From contig NZ_JAFCJJ010000006.1 in assembly GCF_018131015.1 (NCBI RefSeq), positions 124,001 through 188,000 on the forward strand: a stretch of 64,000 bases of DNA. Direction: 5' to 3'. Shown in pieces: positions 30,929 through 39,640 of the stretch; the stretch's first letter is position 1, and each line of letters starts with the position of its first letter. Both the position numbers and the translations under genes were made by a program. This stretch comes from Bradyrhizobium diazoefficiens. Lineage in GTDB: Bacteria; Pseudomonadota; Alphaproteobacteria; Rhizobiales; Xanthobacteraceae. A model generated the notes under the pieces. It was not told the DNA's origin and did not search any database. It saw only the letters and a program-made list of their open reading frames with translations.

Positions 30929-32014
30929 ATGTCTGCTGCGCTGGGTCTGAAGACCAAGCCGATCGCGAACGGAACCGCCGAGCCCGCCGAGGACGATTCC
31001 GACATCTCCGCGCTGATCAACCGCCTGACCGCGGAGGTCAACCAGATCGCGGTCGACAAGACCAAGTCGATCCAGCAGATCACCAACCAGATGAAGATGC
31101 TGGCGCTGAACGCGCTGATCGAGAGCTCGCGGGCGGGCGCGCAAGGCGCAGGCTTTGCCGTCGTGGCGCAGGAGGTGCGCGGCGTCGGCCAGCAGGTCGA
31201 GACCATCGCGCGCGAGCTCGAGACACAGCTCACCAAGCGCACCGGCGACCTCGTCTCCTCGATCGAGCGGATGAGCCAGCGCTCGCGCGGCGAGCGCATG
31301 GTCGATCTGTCCCTCAACGCCGTCGAGCTGATCGACCGAAACCTGTATGAGCGCACCTGCGACGTGCGCTGGTGGGCGACCGATTCCGCATTGGTCGATT
31401 GCGCGGCCTCGCCTGAACCTGCGGCGGTGAAATATGCCTCGCAGCGGCTCGGCGTCATTCTCGGCGCCTACACGGTCTATCTCGACCTCTGGCTCTGCGA
31501 CCTCGAGGGCAATGTCATCGCCAACGGCCGCGCCGACCGCTTTCGCGTGGTTGGCCAGAACGTCGCCCACACCAAATGGTTTCGCGAGGCGAAGGGCCTG
31601 CGCTCGGGCGACGACTATGTCGCCGGCGACATCGAGAACCAGTCGCTGCTCGGCAATGCGCAGGTGGCCACTTATTGCGCCAGTGTGCGCGCCGGCGGCC
31701 AGGCCAATGGCGCGCCGATCGGCGTGCTCGCCATCCATTTCGACTGGGAGCCGCAGGCCCGCGCCATCGTCCAGGGCGTGCGCGTCGGCGACAGCGACAA
31801 GGCCCGCGTGCTGCTGGTCGACTCGAACTTCCGCGTGATCGCCGCCTCCGACGGCCAGGGCATTTTGAGCGAGCGCCTTTCGCTGTCGCTGAACGGCCAG
31901 CGCTCCGGCTTCTACCAGGACCGTGCCGGTTCCATGGTCGCCTTCCATGCGACCCCCGGCTACGAGACCTACAGGGGGCTGGGCTGGTACGGCGTTATCG
32001 TCTGCGGGGCGTGA
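30929..32014 (+). CDS. soluble chemoreceptor-like protein, MCP tip followed by Cache domain
   Basis: This 361-residue protein has no membrane helix. Residues about 25-105 hold a short methyl-accepting signalling hairpin with the highly conserved tip (KMLALNALIESSRAGAQG, then GFAVVAQEVR), which contacts CheA and CheW. Residues about 120-350 look like a double Cache ligand-binding domain (NVAHTKWFREAKG, VLLVDSNFRVIAAS). The order is reversed from usual receptors, and Cache domains normally lie outside the membrane. The start ATG follows AGGGAA. No che genes are nearby, so it probably serves a remote array. Confidence 0.75.
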   Translation: MSAALGLKTKPIANGTAEPAEDDSDISALINRLTAEVNQIAVDKTKSIQQITNQMKMLALNALIESSRAGAQGAGFAVVAQEVRGVGQQVETIARELETQLTKRTGDLVSSIERMSQRSRGERMVDLSLNAVELIDRNLYERTCDVRWWATDSALVDCAASPEPAAVKYASQRLGVILGAYTVYLDLWLCDLEGNVIANGRADRFRVVGQNVAHTKWFREAKGLRSGDDYVAGDIENQSLLGNAQVATYCASVRAGGQANGAPIGVLAIHFDWEPQARAIVQGVRVGDSDKARVLLVDSNFRVIAASDGQGILSERLSLSLNGQRSGFYQDRAGSMVAFHATPGYETYRGLGWYGVIVCGA

Positions 32015-32207
32015 CGCCAGGCGCCTCTCGAACTCAGATTCTGAAAAACAACCCCATGCACTGAATCGTGGGGGTGGATAATGCTGGGTTTTTTTGGCCC
32101 CCCTTGGGCAAATCTCTGACAATTTGCTTCCCTAACATCGGTCCAGGTGAGCGTCGGCACCGCCTGGCCTTGATCGGCGCGATTTCGCAAAAATGGAGAG
32201 ACGCGCC

Positions 32208-32951
32208 ATGAAGATCGTCGTGATCGGCGGAACAGGATTGATCGGATCGAAGCTGGTGGCGAACCTTGGGGCACGCGGCCACGACGCCGTAGCGGCCTCG
32301 CCGAGATCGGGCGTGAACGCCGTGACCGGGGAAGGCCTCATCGCCGCACTGGCGGGCGCGGATGTCGTCGTCGACGTTGCCAACGCGCCGTCCTGGGAGC
32401 CCGCGGCCGTGCTCGAATTCTTCGAGCGTTCGAGCAAGAACCTCGTCGCGGCCGAGGCGGCAACGAATGTGAGGCATCACGTGGCGCTGTCGATCGTGGG
32501 GGCCGAACGCTCGCCCGACAATTCGTATTTCCGCGCCAAGCTCGCCCAGGAGAACATCGTCAAGTCCGCTTCGGTCCCCTACTCGATCGTGCGCGCCACC
32601 CAATTCTTCGAGTTCCTCGGCGCCCTCGCCGAAATGGGTGTGGTCGGAGGAAGGATCGTCGTCCCCTCGGCGCAGTTTCAGCCGATCGCATCCGAGGACG
32701 TCGCCGATCACCTCGCGGAGGTCGCAACGGGCCAGCCGCTCAATGGCACGATCGATATCGCGGGACCCGAGAGGGCCCCCTTCAATGAGTTCATCGCACG
32801 TGGCGTGAAAGCGTCCGGCGACACCCGTCCGGTGGTGGGAGACCCAACCGGGCCCTATTACGGTGCCCCTATCGACGACACATCGCTGGTCCCGCTCGGC
32901 GAGGCGCGGCTCGGAAAAACATCGCTCGCGAATTGGCTCACAAGACGCTGA
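32208..32951 (+). CDS. NmrA-like NAD(P)-binding protein (atypical SDR)
   Basis: The 247-residue protein starts with the Rossmann glycine motif GGTGLIGSKLV (residues 7-17) and has no canonical YxxxK catalytic pair. SIVGAERSPDNSYFRAKLAQENIV and FRAKLAQE place Tyr and Lys in NmrA/NAD(P)-sensor-like positions. Such proteins often act as redox sensors or as reductases of unknown substrate. ATG 32208 follows GGAGAGACG. It is convergent with the pdxA-type gene of the catabolic operon, 22 bases from its stop. Confidence 0.8.
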   Translation: MKIVVIGGTGLIGSKLVANLGARGHDAVAASPRSGVNAVTGEGLIAALAGADVVVDVANAPSWEPAAVLEFFERSSKNLVAAEAATNVRHHVALSIVGAERSPDNSYFRAKLAQENIVKSASVPYSIVRATQFFEFLGALAEMGVVGGRIVVPSAQFQPIASEDVADHLAEVATGQPLNGTIDIAGPERAPFNEFIARGVKASGDTRPVVGDPTGPYYGAPIDDTSLVPLGEARLGKTSLANWLTRR

Positions 32952-32973
32952 GCGTCCGCACGCGCCCGCCGCA

Positions 32974-33987
32974 TCAATTCCGCAGCGCTGCCGCACGGCC
33001 GGCCATCTCCGCCGCGAGCAGCAGCGCGGCGCGGCCGGCACCGGTCGAGGCGATCCCCTGGCCTGCGATGTCGTAGGCGGTGCCGTGCGCGGGCGTGCAG
33101 ATCGGGAACGGGAAACCGCCGAGCAGGGTCACGCCGCGATCGAAGCCCATCAGCTTCATCGCGATCTGGCCCTGGTCGTGATACATCGTCAGCACCGCGT
33201 CGAAGGCGCCGCCTTTGGCGCGCAGGAACACGGTATCGGCGGGAAACGGTCCCTCCACGGCGATGCCGTCACGCTGGCCGGCTGCCACCACCGGCGCGAT
33301 GATTTCGATCTCCTCGCGGCCGAAATTGCCGCCATCGCCCGCGTGCGGATTGAGCCCGGCGACCGCAATGCGCGGCTCTGCAAAACCGGCGTTGCGCATG
33401 CAGGAATCCGTCAGCTTGAGCGCGCGCTGGATGCGCTCGCCGGTCAGCTTCGCGGCGACGTCCCTGAGCGGAATGTGCGAGGTGACACGCGCATTCCAGA
33501 GCTCACCGAGCACGTTGAATTCGCTGGCCGGCGTCCTGAGCCCGACCACCTCGGCCGAGAACGCGATCTCGTCGTCATAGTCGGAGCGCGCAAGCCGCAT
33601 CGCCGCCTTGTTGAAGGGCGTGAAGCAGACGGCATCGACCCGGCCGTCCCTGCCAAATTCGAGCGCGCGCTTGTAGTTGGCCAGCGCGAATTGCCCGCCC
33701 GCGAGGCTCGCCACGCCGCGCTCGACCCGCGCCGGATCGAGATGACCGAGATCGAGGAACAGCACATCGCCGGGCTGCTCATCGAAGTCGGCACCCTGCT
33801 CCACCGCGGTCAATTCCGGCGTGACGCCGGCGACGCGCGCGCCCTCGTCGAAGACGCGCCGGTCGCCGATCACGACGATGCGGCCACGGCGGCGGACCTC
33901 GTCCAGCGCCACGAGCTTCGCGGTCAGCTCCGGGCTGATGCCGGCGGGATCGCCCATTGCCAGTGCAATGATCGGTTTTGCGGTCAT
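32974..33987 (-). CDS. PdxA-like dehydrogenase (PdxA2/TphB type)
   Basis: The 337-residue enzyme belongs to the PdxA family (4-hydroxythreonine 4-phosphate dehydrogenase), with metal ligands expected at His171, His215 and His270 (TSHIP, NPHAGDGG, YHDQGQ). Two sites differ from classical PdxA: NPHAGDGG has Asp where Glu is usual, and TPFNK replaces PINK. It closes a catabolic operon with CoA-transferase, enoyl-CoA hydratase and TctABC genes. A role as a dehydrogenase of a cyclic diol or hydroxy acid (as in TphB or PdxA2) is therefore more likely than vitamin B6 synthesis. Its start overlaps tctA by four bases. Confidence 0.85.
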   Translation of the reverse strand: MTAKPIIALAMGDPAGISPELTAKLVALDEVRRRGRIVVIGDRRVFDEGARVAGVTPELTAVEQGADFDEQPGDVLFLDLGHLDPARVERGVASLAGGQFALANYKRALEFGRDGRVDAVCFTPFNKAAMRLARSDYDDEIAFSAEVVGLRTPASEFNVLGELWNARVTSHIPLRDVAAKLTGERIQRALKLTDSCMRNAGFAEPRIAVAGLNPHAGDGGNFGREEIEIIAPVVAAGQRDGIAVEGPFPADTVFLRAKGGAFDAVLTMYHDQGQIAMKLMGFDRGVTLLGGFPFPICTPAHGTAYDIAGQGIASTGAGRAALLLAAEMAGRAAALRN

Positions 33988-35513
33988 ATGGTCACCTTTT
34001 CCTCAACGGTGGACCCGGTGGCGGGTTTGCGCAGCACGCCCACGAGCTGAAGCACCAGTGGCAGCAGCAACAGCGCGATCCCGGCCAGGACCAGGCATGT
34101 CACCAGCTTGTTCGCAAAGAAGATCCCGAGCGATCCCTTCGAGATCAGCATCGATTGCCGGAACGCGTCTTCGGCCTTGTCGCCGATGACGATCGCCAGC
34201 ACGAGCGGCGCCAGCGGATAGAACAGCTTCTTGAAGAGATAGCCGACGATGCCGAAGCCGAGCATCATGACCACGTCGAGATAGGAGTTCGACACCGAAT
34301 AGGCGCCGACGACGCAGATGATTACGATCAGCGGCGCGATGATCACGAAGGGAATCCGCATCAGGGCCGCGAACACCGGGACGGTCAGCAGCACCAGCGC
34401 GACCGCGACGATGTTGCCGACATACATCGAGGCGATCAGGCCCCATACGAAATCTTTCTGGTCGACGAACAGCATCGGCCCGGGATTGAGCCCCCAGATC
34501 ATCAGTCCGCCCATCATCACGGCCGCGGTCGCCGAGCCGGGAATGCCGAGCGAAAGCATCGGCAGCAGCGCGCTGGTGCCGGCGGCATGATCGGCGGTTT
34601 CCGGCGAAATGATGCCTTCGACCTCCCCGGTGCCGAAATAGCGGCCGCGGCGCGAGAAGCGGCGGGCGATGCCGTAGCTCATGAACGAGGCCGCCGTCGG
34701 GCCGCCCGGCGTGATCCCCATCCAGCAGCCGATCGCCGCGCTCCGGAGCAGCGCAACGCCGTGACGTGGCAGACGGCCGACCGCGCGAAACACCTCGCGC
34801 CAATCGATTCTTGAGGAGACCGCGCGGGCATGAAACTCCTCCTCGACGGCGACCAGGAGCTCGCCGATGCCGAACAGGCCCATCACCGCGACGACGAAGT
34901 TCACGCCCTTGACCAGCTCGTCGATGCCCATGGTGAGGCGCACGCTGCCGGAGACGGTGTCGATGCCGATGGCGGCGATCGCAAATCCGATCGCGAGCGC
35001 GACGACGGTCTTGATCGGCGCCGCACCGCCCATGCCGACGAAGCTCGCAAAGGCGAGGAAATAGACCGCGAAGTACTCCGCCGGGCCGAAAGCAAGCGCG
35101 ACCTGCGCCACCCAGGACGCAAGGAAGGTGATCAGGATGACGCCGACCAGCGCGCCGAACGCCGCCGAGCCGAAGGCCGTGGCGAGCGCGGTCGTCGGCC
35201 GCCCGTCGCGCGCCATCGGATAGCCGTCGAAGGTGGTCGCCACCGAGGATGGCTCACCGGGAATGTTGAACAGGATCGAGGTCACCGAGCCGCCGAACAG
35301 CGCGCCCCAATACATGCTGGAGAGCAGGATAATCGCCGAGACCGGCTGCATGCCGAAGGTCAGCGGCAGTAACAGCGACACGCCGTTCGGCGCGCCCAGC
35401 CCCGGCAGCACGCCGACGAGGATGCCGAGCAGCACGCCGACCACCATCAGGAGCAGATGCGGCATGGTGACCGCGATGGTGAAGCCGTGCAGGAGTTCTC
35501 CGAGATTGTCCAT
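33984..35513 (-). CDS. tctA: tripartite tricarboxylate transporter large permease (TctA family)
   Basis: The 509-residue inner-membrane protein has about twelve helices and the family signature (SILFNIPGEPSSVATTFDGYPMARDG near residue 75). A second glycine-rich half follows around PGGPTAASF and PGSATAAVM. It works with the small TctB and the periplasmic TctC to import a carboxylate with sodium or protons. The gene lies ten bases after tctB and overlaps the PdxA-like gene by four bases (ATGA). The substrate is unknown; the operon suggests an acid activated to a CoA ester. Confidence 0.92.
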   Translation of the reverse strand: MDNLGELLHGFTIAVTMPHLLLMVVGVLLGILVGVLPGLGAPNGVSLLLPLTFGMQPVSAIILLSSMYWGALFGGSVTSILFNIPGEPSSVATTFDGYPMARDGRPTTALATAFGSAAFGALVGVILITFLASWVAQVALAFGPAEYFAVYFLAFASFVGMGGAAPIKTVVALAIGFAIAAIGIDTVSGSVRLTMGIDELVKGVNFVVAVMGLFGIGELLVAVEEEFHARAVSSRIDWREVFRAVGRLPRHGVALLRSAAIGCWMGITPGGPTAASFMSYGIARRFSRRGRYFGTGEVEGIISPETADHAAGTSALLPMLSLGIPGSATAAVMMGGLMIWGLNPGPMLFVDQKDFVWGLIASMYVGNIVAVALVLLTVPVFAALMRIPFVIIAPLIVIICVVGAYSVSNSYLDVVMMLGFGIVGYLFKKLFYPLAPLVLAIVIGDKAEDAFRQSMLISKGSLGIFFANKLVTCLVLAGIALLLLPLVLQLVGVLRKPATGSTVEEKVTI

Positions 35514-35523
35514 CGGCCCTCCG

Positions 35524-36006
35524 TCAGAAGCCGAACGCGGCGGCGAGCGCGCCGTGCGGCAGGCTGACCTGGAACATGCGCTCGAACACGACGTAGAGCG
35601 CGAGCGCCGTTGCCGCCGCCATGGCCAGCGCACGCGGCACGGATTGGTGCTTGGGGATCGCGAGCACCGCAAGGACATAGAGCGCCGAGGCGAGATACAT
35701 CCCGAGCAACGGTATCGCAGCCACGAAAATCGCAGCCGGCAAGAACAGGGCGGCGAGCCTGCGCAATTCCAGCGACGTGATGGCGACAGGCACGCTGGCC
35801 AGCGTTGCAGCCGGCAACACGCCGCGCACCAGGTTGTAGAGGCTGCCGAGCACGATCACGATGCCGGTCAGGAACGGGAACGTGCCCGCGTCCACGCCGG
35901 CGCTCGACCAGCCGATGCCGTTGTCGAGGCTCGACACCACCACCGCAGCACCAAAGCCGCCGGTGAGGATGGCAGTCGCGAGTTCGAGCGCGCGGCGCGA
36001 GATCAT
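35524..36006 (-). CDS. tctB: tripartite tricarboxylate transporter small subunit (TctB family)
   Basis: The 160-residue protein has four membrane helices (residues about 10-30, 42-62, 85-110 and 122-145), as in the TctB family. An acidic stretch with Asp (GVDAGTFPFL) lies near residue 37. It is thought to support the large permease. The gene is ten bases ahead of tctA, so the pair is co-translated, but a 408-base gap with two tandem repeats separates it from tctC upstream. Confidence 0.87.
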   Translation of the reverse strand: MISRRALELATAILTGGFGAAVVVSSLDNGIGWSSAGVDAGTFPFLTGIVIVLGSLYNLVRGVLPAATLASVPVAITSLELRRLAALFLPAAIFVAAIPLLGMYLASALYVLAVLAIPKHQSVPRALAMAAATALALYVVFERMFQVSLPHGALAAAFGF

Positions 36007-36042
36007 GGCAGGCTCCAGTCGAGCTGCGGACTAAATATTCGG

Positions 36043-36201
36043 CGTCGTCCCGGCGAAGGCCGGGACCCATACCCCCAGGGAGACGTTAGACGAAGGCTCG
36101 GCGTTAAGCGTTCCTCGGTACGACGACCGACATTCACCGATAGATCACGCGGTATGGGTCCCGGCCTTCGCCGGGACGACGGCGGCGTGTGGGGCGCGCG
36201 G
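36043..36201. repeat. palindromic intergenic repeat, copy 1 of a tandem pair
   Basis: The ends CGTCGTCCCGGCGAAGG and its complement CCTTCGCCGGGACGACG face each other about 140 bp apart. The unit is repeated almost exactly at 36251-36410, in the same orientation. Homology continues beyond the inner arm into GGCGGCGTGTGGGG. It lies inside the tct operon between tctC and tctB. Confidence 0.8.
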
Positions 36202-36250
36202 CGTGAGATCATCGAAAGCTCCGTTCTCGGGCCATGTTTCCCAACATTCG

Positions 36251-36410
36251 GTGTCGTCCCGGCGAAGGCCGGGACCCATAACCCCAGGGAGACATTTGAC
36301 GAAGACTCGGCGTTAAACGTTCCTCGGTACGACGACCGATGTCCATCGAGAGATCACGCGGTATGGGTCCCGGCCTTCGCCGGGACGACGGCGGCGTGTG
36401 GGGCGCGCGC
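36251..36410. repeat. palindromic intergenic repeat, copy 2 of a tandem pair
   Basis: This copy differs from 36043-36201 by scattered substitutions. It has the same CGTCCCGGCGAAGGCCGGGA outer arm and GGCGGCGTGTGGGG end. The pair of near-identical long palindromes may affect mRNA stability or folding between tctC and tctB. Confidence 0.8.
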
Positions 36411-36414
36411 GGCC

Positions 36415-37407
36415 TCACTTGATCAGCCAGCCCTGCTCGGCCGCAACCTGCTTGAGGTGCTCGAGGTCCTCCTTGATGAACTTGTCGAACTCGGCGCCGG
36501 TCAGGAACGTGTTCACCTGGGAGGTCTTCTCGATGTAGTCCTTCCATTCGGGCGTGGCCTGCACCTTCTTCATCAGGTCGACGTAGAACGCGGCCTGCTC
36601 CGGCGTGACCTTGCCGGGCAGCCACACCGTCCGCGGCTGCTCATACTGCTTGATGTCGAGACCCTGCTCGGCACAGGTCGGGACGTCGCCCCAGCCCTCG
36701 GTCGCGGTGATCTTGGGTCCCTGCGGCAGCCGCTGCGGGCTGAAAACACACAGCGGCCGCTGCGTTCCACCGCGCCATTGACCGAGGCTCTCGCTGGGAT
36801 TGTTGACGTGGGAATCGAGGTGTCCGCCGGCGAGCTGCACTGCGGTCTCGGCGCCGCTCTTGAAGGGGATGTAGGTCAGCTTGACCTTGCCGGCCTTCTC
36901 GATCATCCGCGTCAGCACCTCGTCGGTGTCCTTGGACTGGGCGCCGCCCATCTTGAACTCGCCTGATGCGGCCGCCTTCAGATAGTCGCCCGCATTCTTG
37001 TAGGGCGAATCCTGCTTGACCCAGAGCAGGAACTCGTCCTGCGCCATCGCCGCGATCGGGGTCAGATCGGTGTAGTTGAACGCGACCTTGGAGACGAGCG
37101 GCTGCTGCCAGGCGTTCGACGTGCCGAAGATCACCTTGTAGGGATCCCCTGCGGACGCCTTGCCGTAGACGTAGCCTTCCGCGCCGCTGCCGCCGCCCTT
37201 GTTGACGACGACGATCGGCTGCTCCGTCAGCTTGTACTTGGTGATGATGTTCTGCACCGCGCGGGCAATGTTGTCGGTGCCGCCGCCCGGCCCGGCGGTG
37301 GCCACGAACTCGATCGGCTTCTGCGGCTGCCAGGCGCCGAGCGCCGGAATCGTGCCGGCGAGCACGGAAGCGGTGGCGGAAAGCAGAAGCATTGACGTGC
37401 GACCCAT
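36415..37407 (-). CDS. tctC: tripartite tricarboxylate transporter substrate-binding protein (TctC/Bug family)
   Basis: The 330-residue periplasmic binding protein has a signal peptide (LLLSATASVLAGTIPALGA) and the TctC/Bug pattern: KPIEFVATAGPGGGTDNIARAV near residue 30, then NKGGGSGAEGYVYG. The family usually recognises a carboxylate through two water-mediated contacts. It would deliver substrate to the TctAB permease encoded downstream. ATG 37407 is behind GGGAGGAAATC. Here tctC precedes tctB, with two repeats in between. Confidence 0.93.
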   Translation of the reverse strand: MGRTSMLLLSATASVLAGTIPALGAWQPQKPIEFVATAGPGGGTDNIARAVQNIITKYKLTEQPIVVVNKGGGSGAEGYVYGKASAGDPYKVIFGTSNAWQQPLVSKVAFNYTDLTPIAAMAQDEFLLWVKQDSPYKNAGDYLKAAASGEFKMGGAQSKDTDEVLTRMIEKAGKVKLTYIPFKSGAETAVQLAGGHLDSHVNNPSESLGQWRGGTQRPLCVFSPQRLPQGPKITATEGWGDVPTCAEQGLDIKQYEQPRTVWLPGKVTPEQAAFYVDLMKKVQATPEWKDYIEKTSQVNTFLTGAEFDKFIKEDLEHLKQVAAEQGWLIK

Positions 37408-37455
37408 ATGATTTCCTCCCGGATTTTGTGTTTTAGTTGTTGTATCGACGTCCGC

Positions 37456-38715
37456 TCAGGCGACGCGTTCCTCGCGTCTTCCCGAGGCCGAAACGATGGC
37501 GCCTTCCTTTTCGAGCGCTTCGATCTGCTTCTGGTCGAACCCATGCTCGGCCAGCACCTCGCGGGTGTGCTCGCCGTAGACCGGCGCACCCGTGCGCACC
37601 TTGCCGGGCGTCTCCGAGAACTTTACGGGCAGCCCGATCGTCTTCACCGGCCCGAGCGTGGAATGCTCGACCTCGACCACCATCTCGCGGGCCAGCGTCT
37701 GCGGATCGCTCAACGCCTCCAGCATGTCATGCACGGGGCCGCACGGCACCCCCTTCTCGTCCAGCGCCGCGAGCCAATGCGCCCGCGACCGGGTGCGGAA
37801 GCGCTCGCTCAGGACCGCTTCGAGCTGTTTCAGATTGGCCATGCGGTCGGCGCCGGTGACGAAGCGCGGATCGGAGGCGAGCTCGCTCGCGCCGAGCGCC
37901 TCCAGCATCAACAGCCAATGCTTCTTGTTGGCGCCGCCGACCACGAGCCAGCCGTCCGAGGCCTCGAAGGCCTGATACGGCGCGTTGAGCGGATGCGCCG
38001 AGCCCATCGCGCGCGGCGCGGTGCCCGCGGCCAGCGCGATCGTCGACTGCCAATAGGTCTGCACCAGCGCCGCTTCGTACAGCGAGGTCTCGACCCACTG
38101 CCCTTCGCCGGTCTTGAGGCGGTGGGTATAGGCCGCGAGAATGCCCATGCTGGCGAGCAGGCCGGCCGTGATGTCGGACAGCGGCGGCCCGCACTTGACC
38201 GGCGGGCCGTCCGGGCGCTCGCCGGTAAAGCTCATGATGCCGCTCATGGCCTGCGCGACCAGGTCGAAGCCGCGCCGATGCTTGTAGGGACCGGTGCGGC
38301 CAAAACCCGACAGCGAGCAGTAGATCAGCGCCGGAAACGCCTTGTGGAGCTCCTCGTAGCCAAATCCCAGCCGCTCCATGGCGCCCGGCGCAAAATTCTC
38401 CACCAGCACGTCGGCGTCCGCGATCAGCCGCCGCAGAACCTCCTTGCCGCCGCCGGTCTTCAGATCCAGCACGATGCCGCGCTTGTTGCGGTTCATCATC
38501 AGGAAGGAGGCGGCCTCGTCGCCGATCTTCGGCGGGACCGAATGGCGGGTGTCGTCGCCGTTCGGCGATTTCTCGATCTTGATGACGTCGGCACCCATGT
38601 CGGCGAGCATCAGGGTGCAGGTCGGCCCTGCCATGACATGGGTGAGATCGATGACCTTGAGGCCGGCCAGCGGACCCGAATGACGGGAGACGGATGGGAT
38701 TCGATCGCTTTGCAT
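37456..38715 (-). CDS. CoA transferase family III (CaiB/BaiF type)
   Basis: The 419-residue enzyme would move CoA from one acyl-CoA to a carboxylic acid in the cytoplasm. The family signature is clear: LAGLKVIDLTHVMAGPTCTLMLADMGADVIKIE at residues 16-48, KRGIVLDLKTGGGKE near 78, and the catalytic Asp in RRGFDLVAQAMSG near 150. The C-terminal half contains the second Rossmann part. In this operon it would activate the imported acid, with enoyl-CoA hydratase acting next. It lies nine bases after the hydratase stop and 48 bases before tctC. Confidence 0.9.
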   Translation of the reverse strand: MQSDRIPSVSRHSGPLAGLKVIDLTHVMAGPTCTLMLADMGADVIKIEKSPNGDDTRHSVPPKIGDEAASFLMMNRNKRGIVLDLKTGGGKEVLRRLIADADVLVENFAPGAMERLGFGYEELHKAFPALIYCSLSGFGRTGPYKHRRGFDLVAQAMSGIMSFTGERPDGPPVKCGPPLSDITAGLLASMGILAAYTHRLKTGEGQWVETSLYEAALVQTYWQSTIALAAGTAPRAMGSAHPLNAPYQAFEASDGWLVVGGANKKHWLLMLEALGASELASDPRFVTGADRMANLKQLEAVLSERFRTRSRAHWLAALDEKGVPCGPVHDMLEALSDPQTLAREMVVEVEHSTLGPVKTIGLPVKFSETPGKVRTGAPVYGEHTREVLAEHGFDQKQIEALEKEGAIVSASGRREERVA

Positions 38716-38724
38716 CGGGGCGTC

Positions 38725-39519
38725 CTATTGACCGCGCCACTGCGGCGCGCGCTTGTTGAGGAAAGCATCGAGCCCTTCGCGAAAATCCTGGCTCGTGTAG
38801 CACATCAGGATGAGGTCCTCGCCCTCGTCCCGCGTCAGCCGGCGTTGCAGGCGGGCGACCGCCTGCTTGGTCGCTGTCAGCGTCAGCGGCGCGTGACCGG
38901 CCAGGAGTTGGGCGACCTCGTCGGCGCGACGGTCGAGCGCCGCGAGATCCTCGACGACCTCGCCGAGCAACCCGACGCTCAAAGCCTCCGCGGCATCGAC
39001 CAGACGCGCGGTGAAGATCAGGTCCTTGACGCGCGCAGCCCCGATGAGGGCAGTGAGACGGCTGACATTGGACATCGACAGGCAATTGCCGAGGGTGCGA
39101 GCGATGGGAAAGCCGATCTTCGCGCTTCTGGTGCCGATGCGCAGGTCGCAGGCCGCGGCGATGCCCGCCCCGCCTCCGGTGCAGAAGCCGTTGATCGCTG
39201 CGATGGTCGGCACCCGGCACTGCTCGAGCGTGGTCAGCACCCGGTCGATCCGGTTCTCGTAGTCGATGGCGTCCTGCGCTGTCCTGAATTCGCGGAACTG
39301 GTTGATGTCGGTGCCCGAGGCGAAGGCCTTGTCGCCCGCACCGCGCAGCACCAGCACCTTGAGCGAGTGATCGCGGTTGGCCTCTTCGCAGACCGCGGCA
39401 AGGCGCTCGTACATGGCGAAGGTGAACGCATTGCGCGCCTGCGGACGGTTGAAGGTGATCCGCCCGATGCCATCCACGCGCTCGAAAACGAGGTCTTCCG
39501 CCCCGACAGCCTGATCCAT
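38725..39519 (-). CDS. enoyl-CoA hydratase/isomerase family protein
   Basis: The 264-residue crotonase-fold protein binds acyl-CoA in the cytoplasm. The oxyanion-hole and CoA region includes DKAFASGTDINQF near residues 68-80, and the second pocket IAAINGFCTGGGAGIAAACDLRIG is at about residues 105-128. The expected catalytic Glu pair is not obvious (TRSAKIGFPIAR follows), so it may be an isomerase, hydratase or lyase. It is the first gene of the catabolic operon, divergent from its GntR regulator across a 121-base gap with two palindromes. Confidence 0.85.
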   Translation of the reverse strand: MDQAVGAEDLVFERVDGIGRITFNRPQARNAFTFAMYERLAAVCEEANRDHSLKVLVLRGAGDKAFASGTDINQFREFRTAQDAIDYENRIDRVLTTLEQCRVPTIAAINGFCTGGGAGIAAACDLRIGTRSAKIGFPIARTLGNCLSMSNVSRLTALIGAARVKDLIFTARLVDAAEALSVGLLGEVVEDLAALDRRADEVAQLLAGHAPLTLTATKQAVARLQRRLTRDEGEDLILMCYTSQDFREGLDAFLNKRAPQWRGQ

Positions 39520-39550
39520 TTCCCCATGTCCCTGTTCTTGCTTTCACCAT

Positions 39551-39564
39551 TTTTGAATTCAAAA
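39551..39564. promoter_or_regulatory. palindrome in the GntR divergent gap
   Basis: TTTTGAATTCAAAA is a perfect 14-bp palindrome about 32 bases upstream of the enoyl-CoA hydratase start. It may be a second regulator site or part of an AT-rich promoter. Confidence 0.4.
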
Positions 39565-39611
39565 TTTGGAATATTCAAGCTGGAACTTACGTCGCCGGGG
39601 GATTATCTTTA

Positions 39612-39627
39612 GTTTTGCATGCAAAAC
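39612..39627. promoter_or_regulatory. probable GntR operator
   Basis: GTTTTGCATGCAAAAC is a perfect 16-bp palindrome just before the GntR ribosome-binding site and opposite the catabolic operon. The TTGCATGCAA core fits FadR/FCD-type GntR sites, so it is the likely operator controlling both directions. Confidence 0.65.
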
Positions 39628-39640
39628 GGAGCCAGCTCTC

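Noticed and set aside
36043..36410. Considered insertion sequence ends
   Set aside because: The inverted arms enclose only about 80 bp without coding capacity, and no transposase gene is present in the window.
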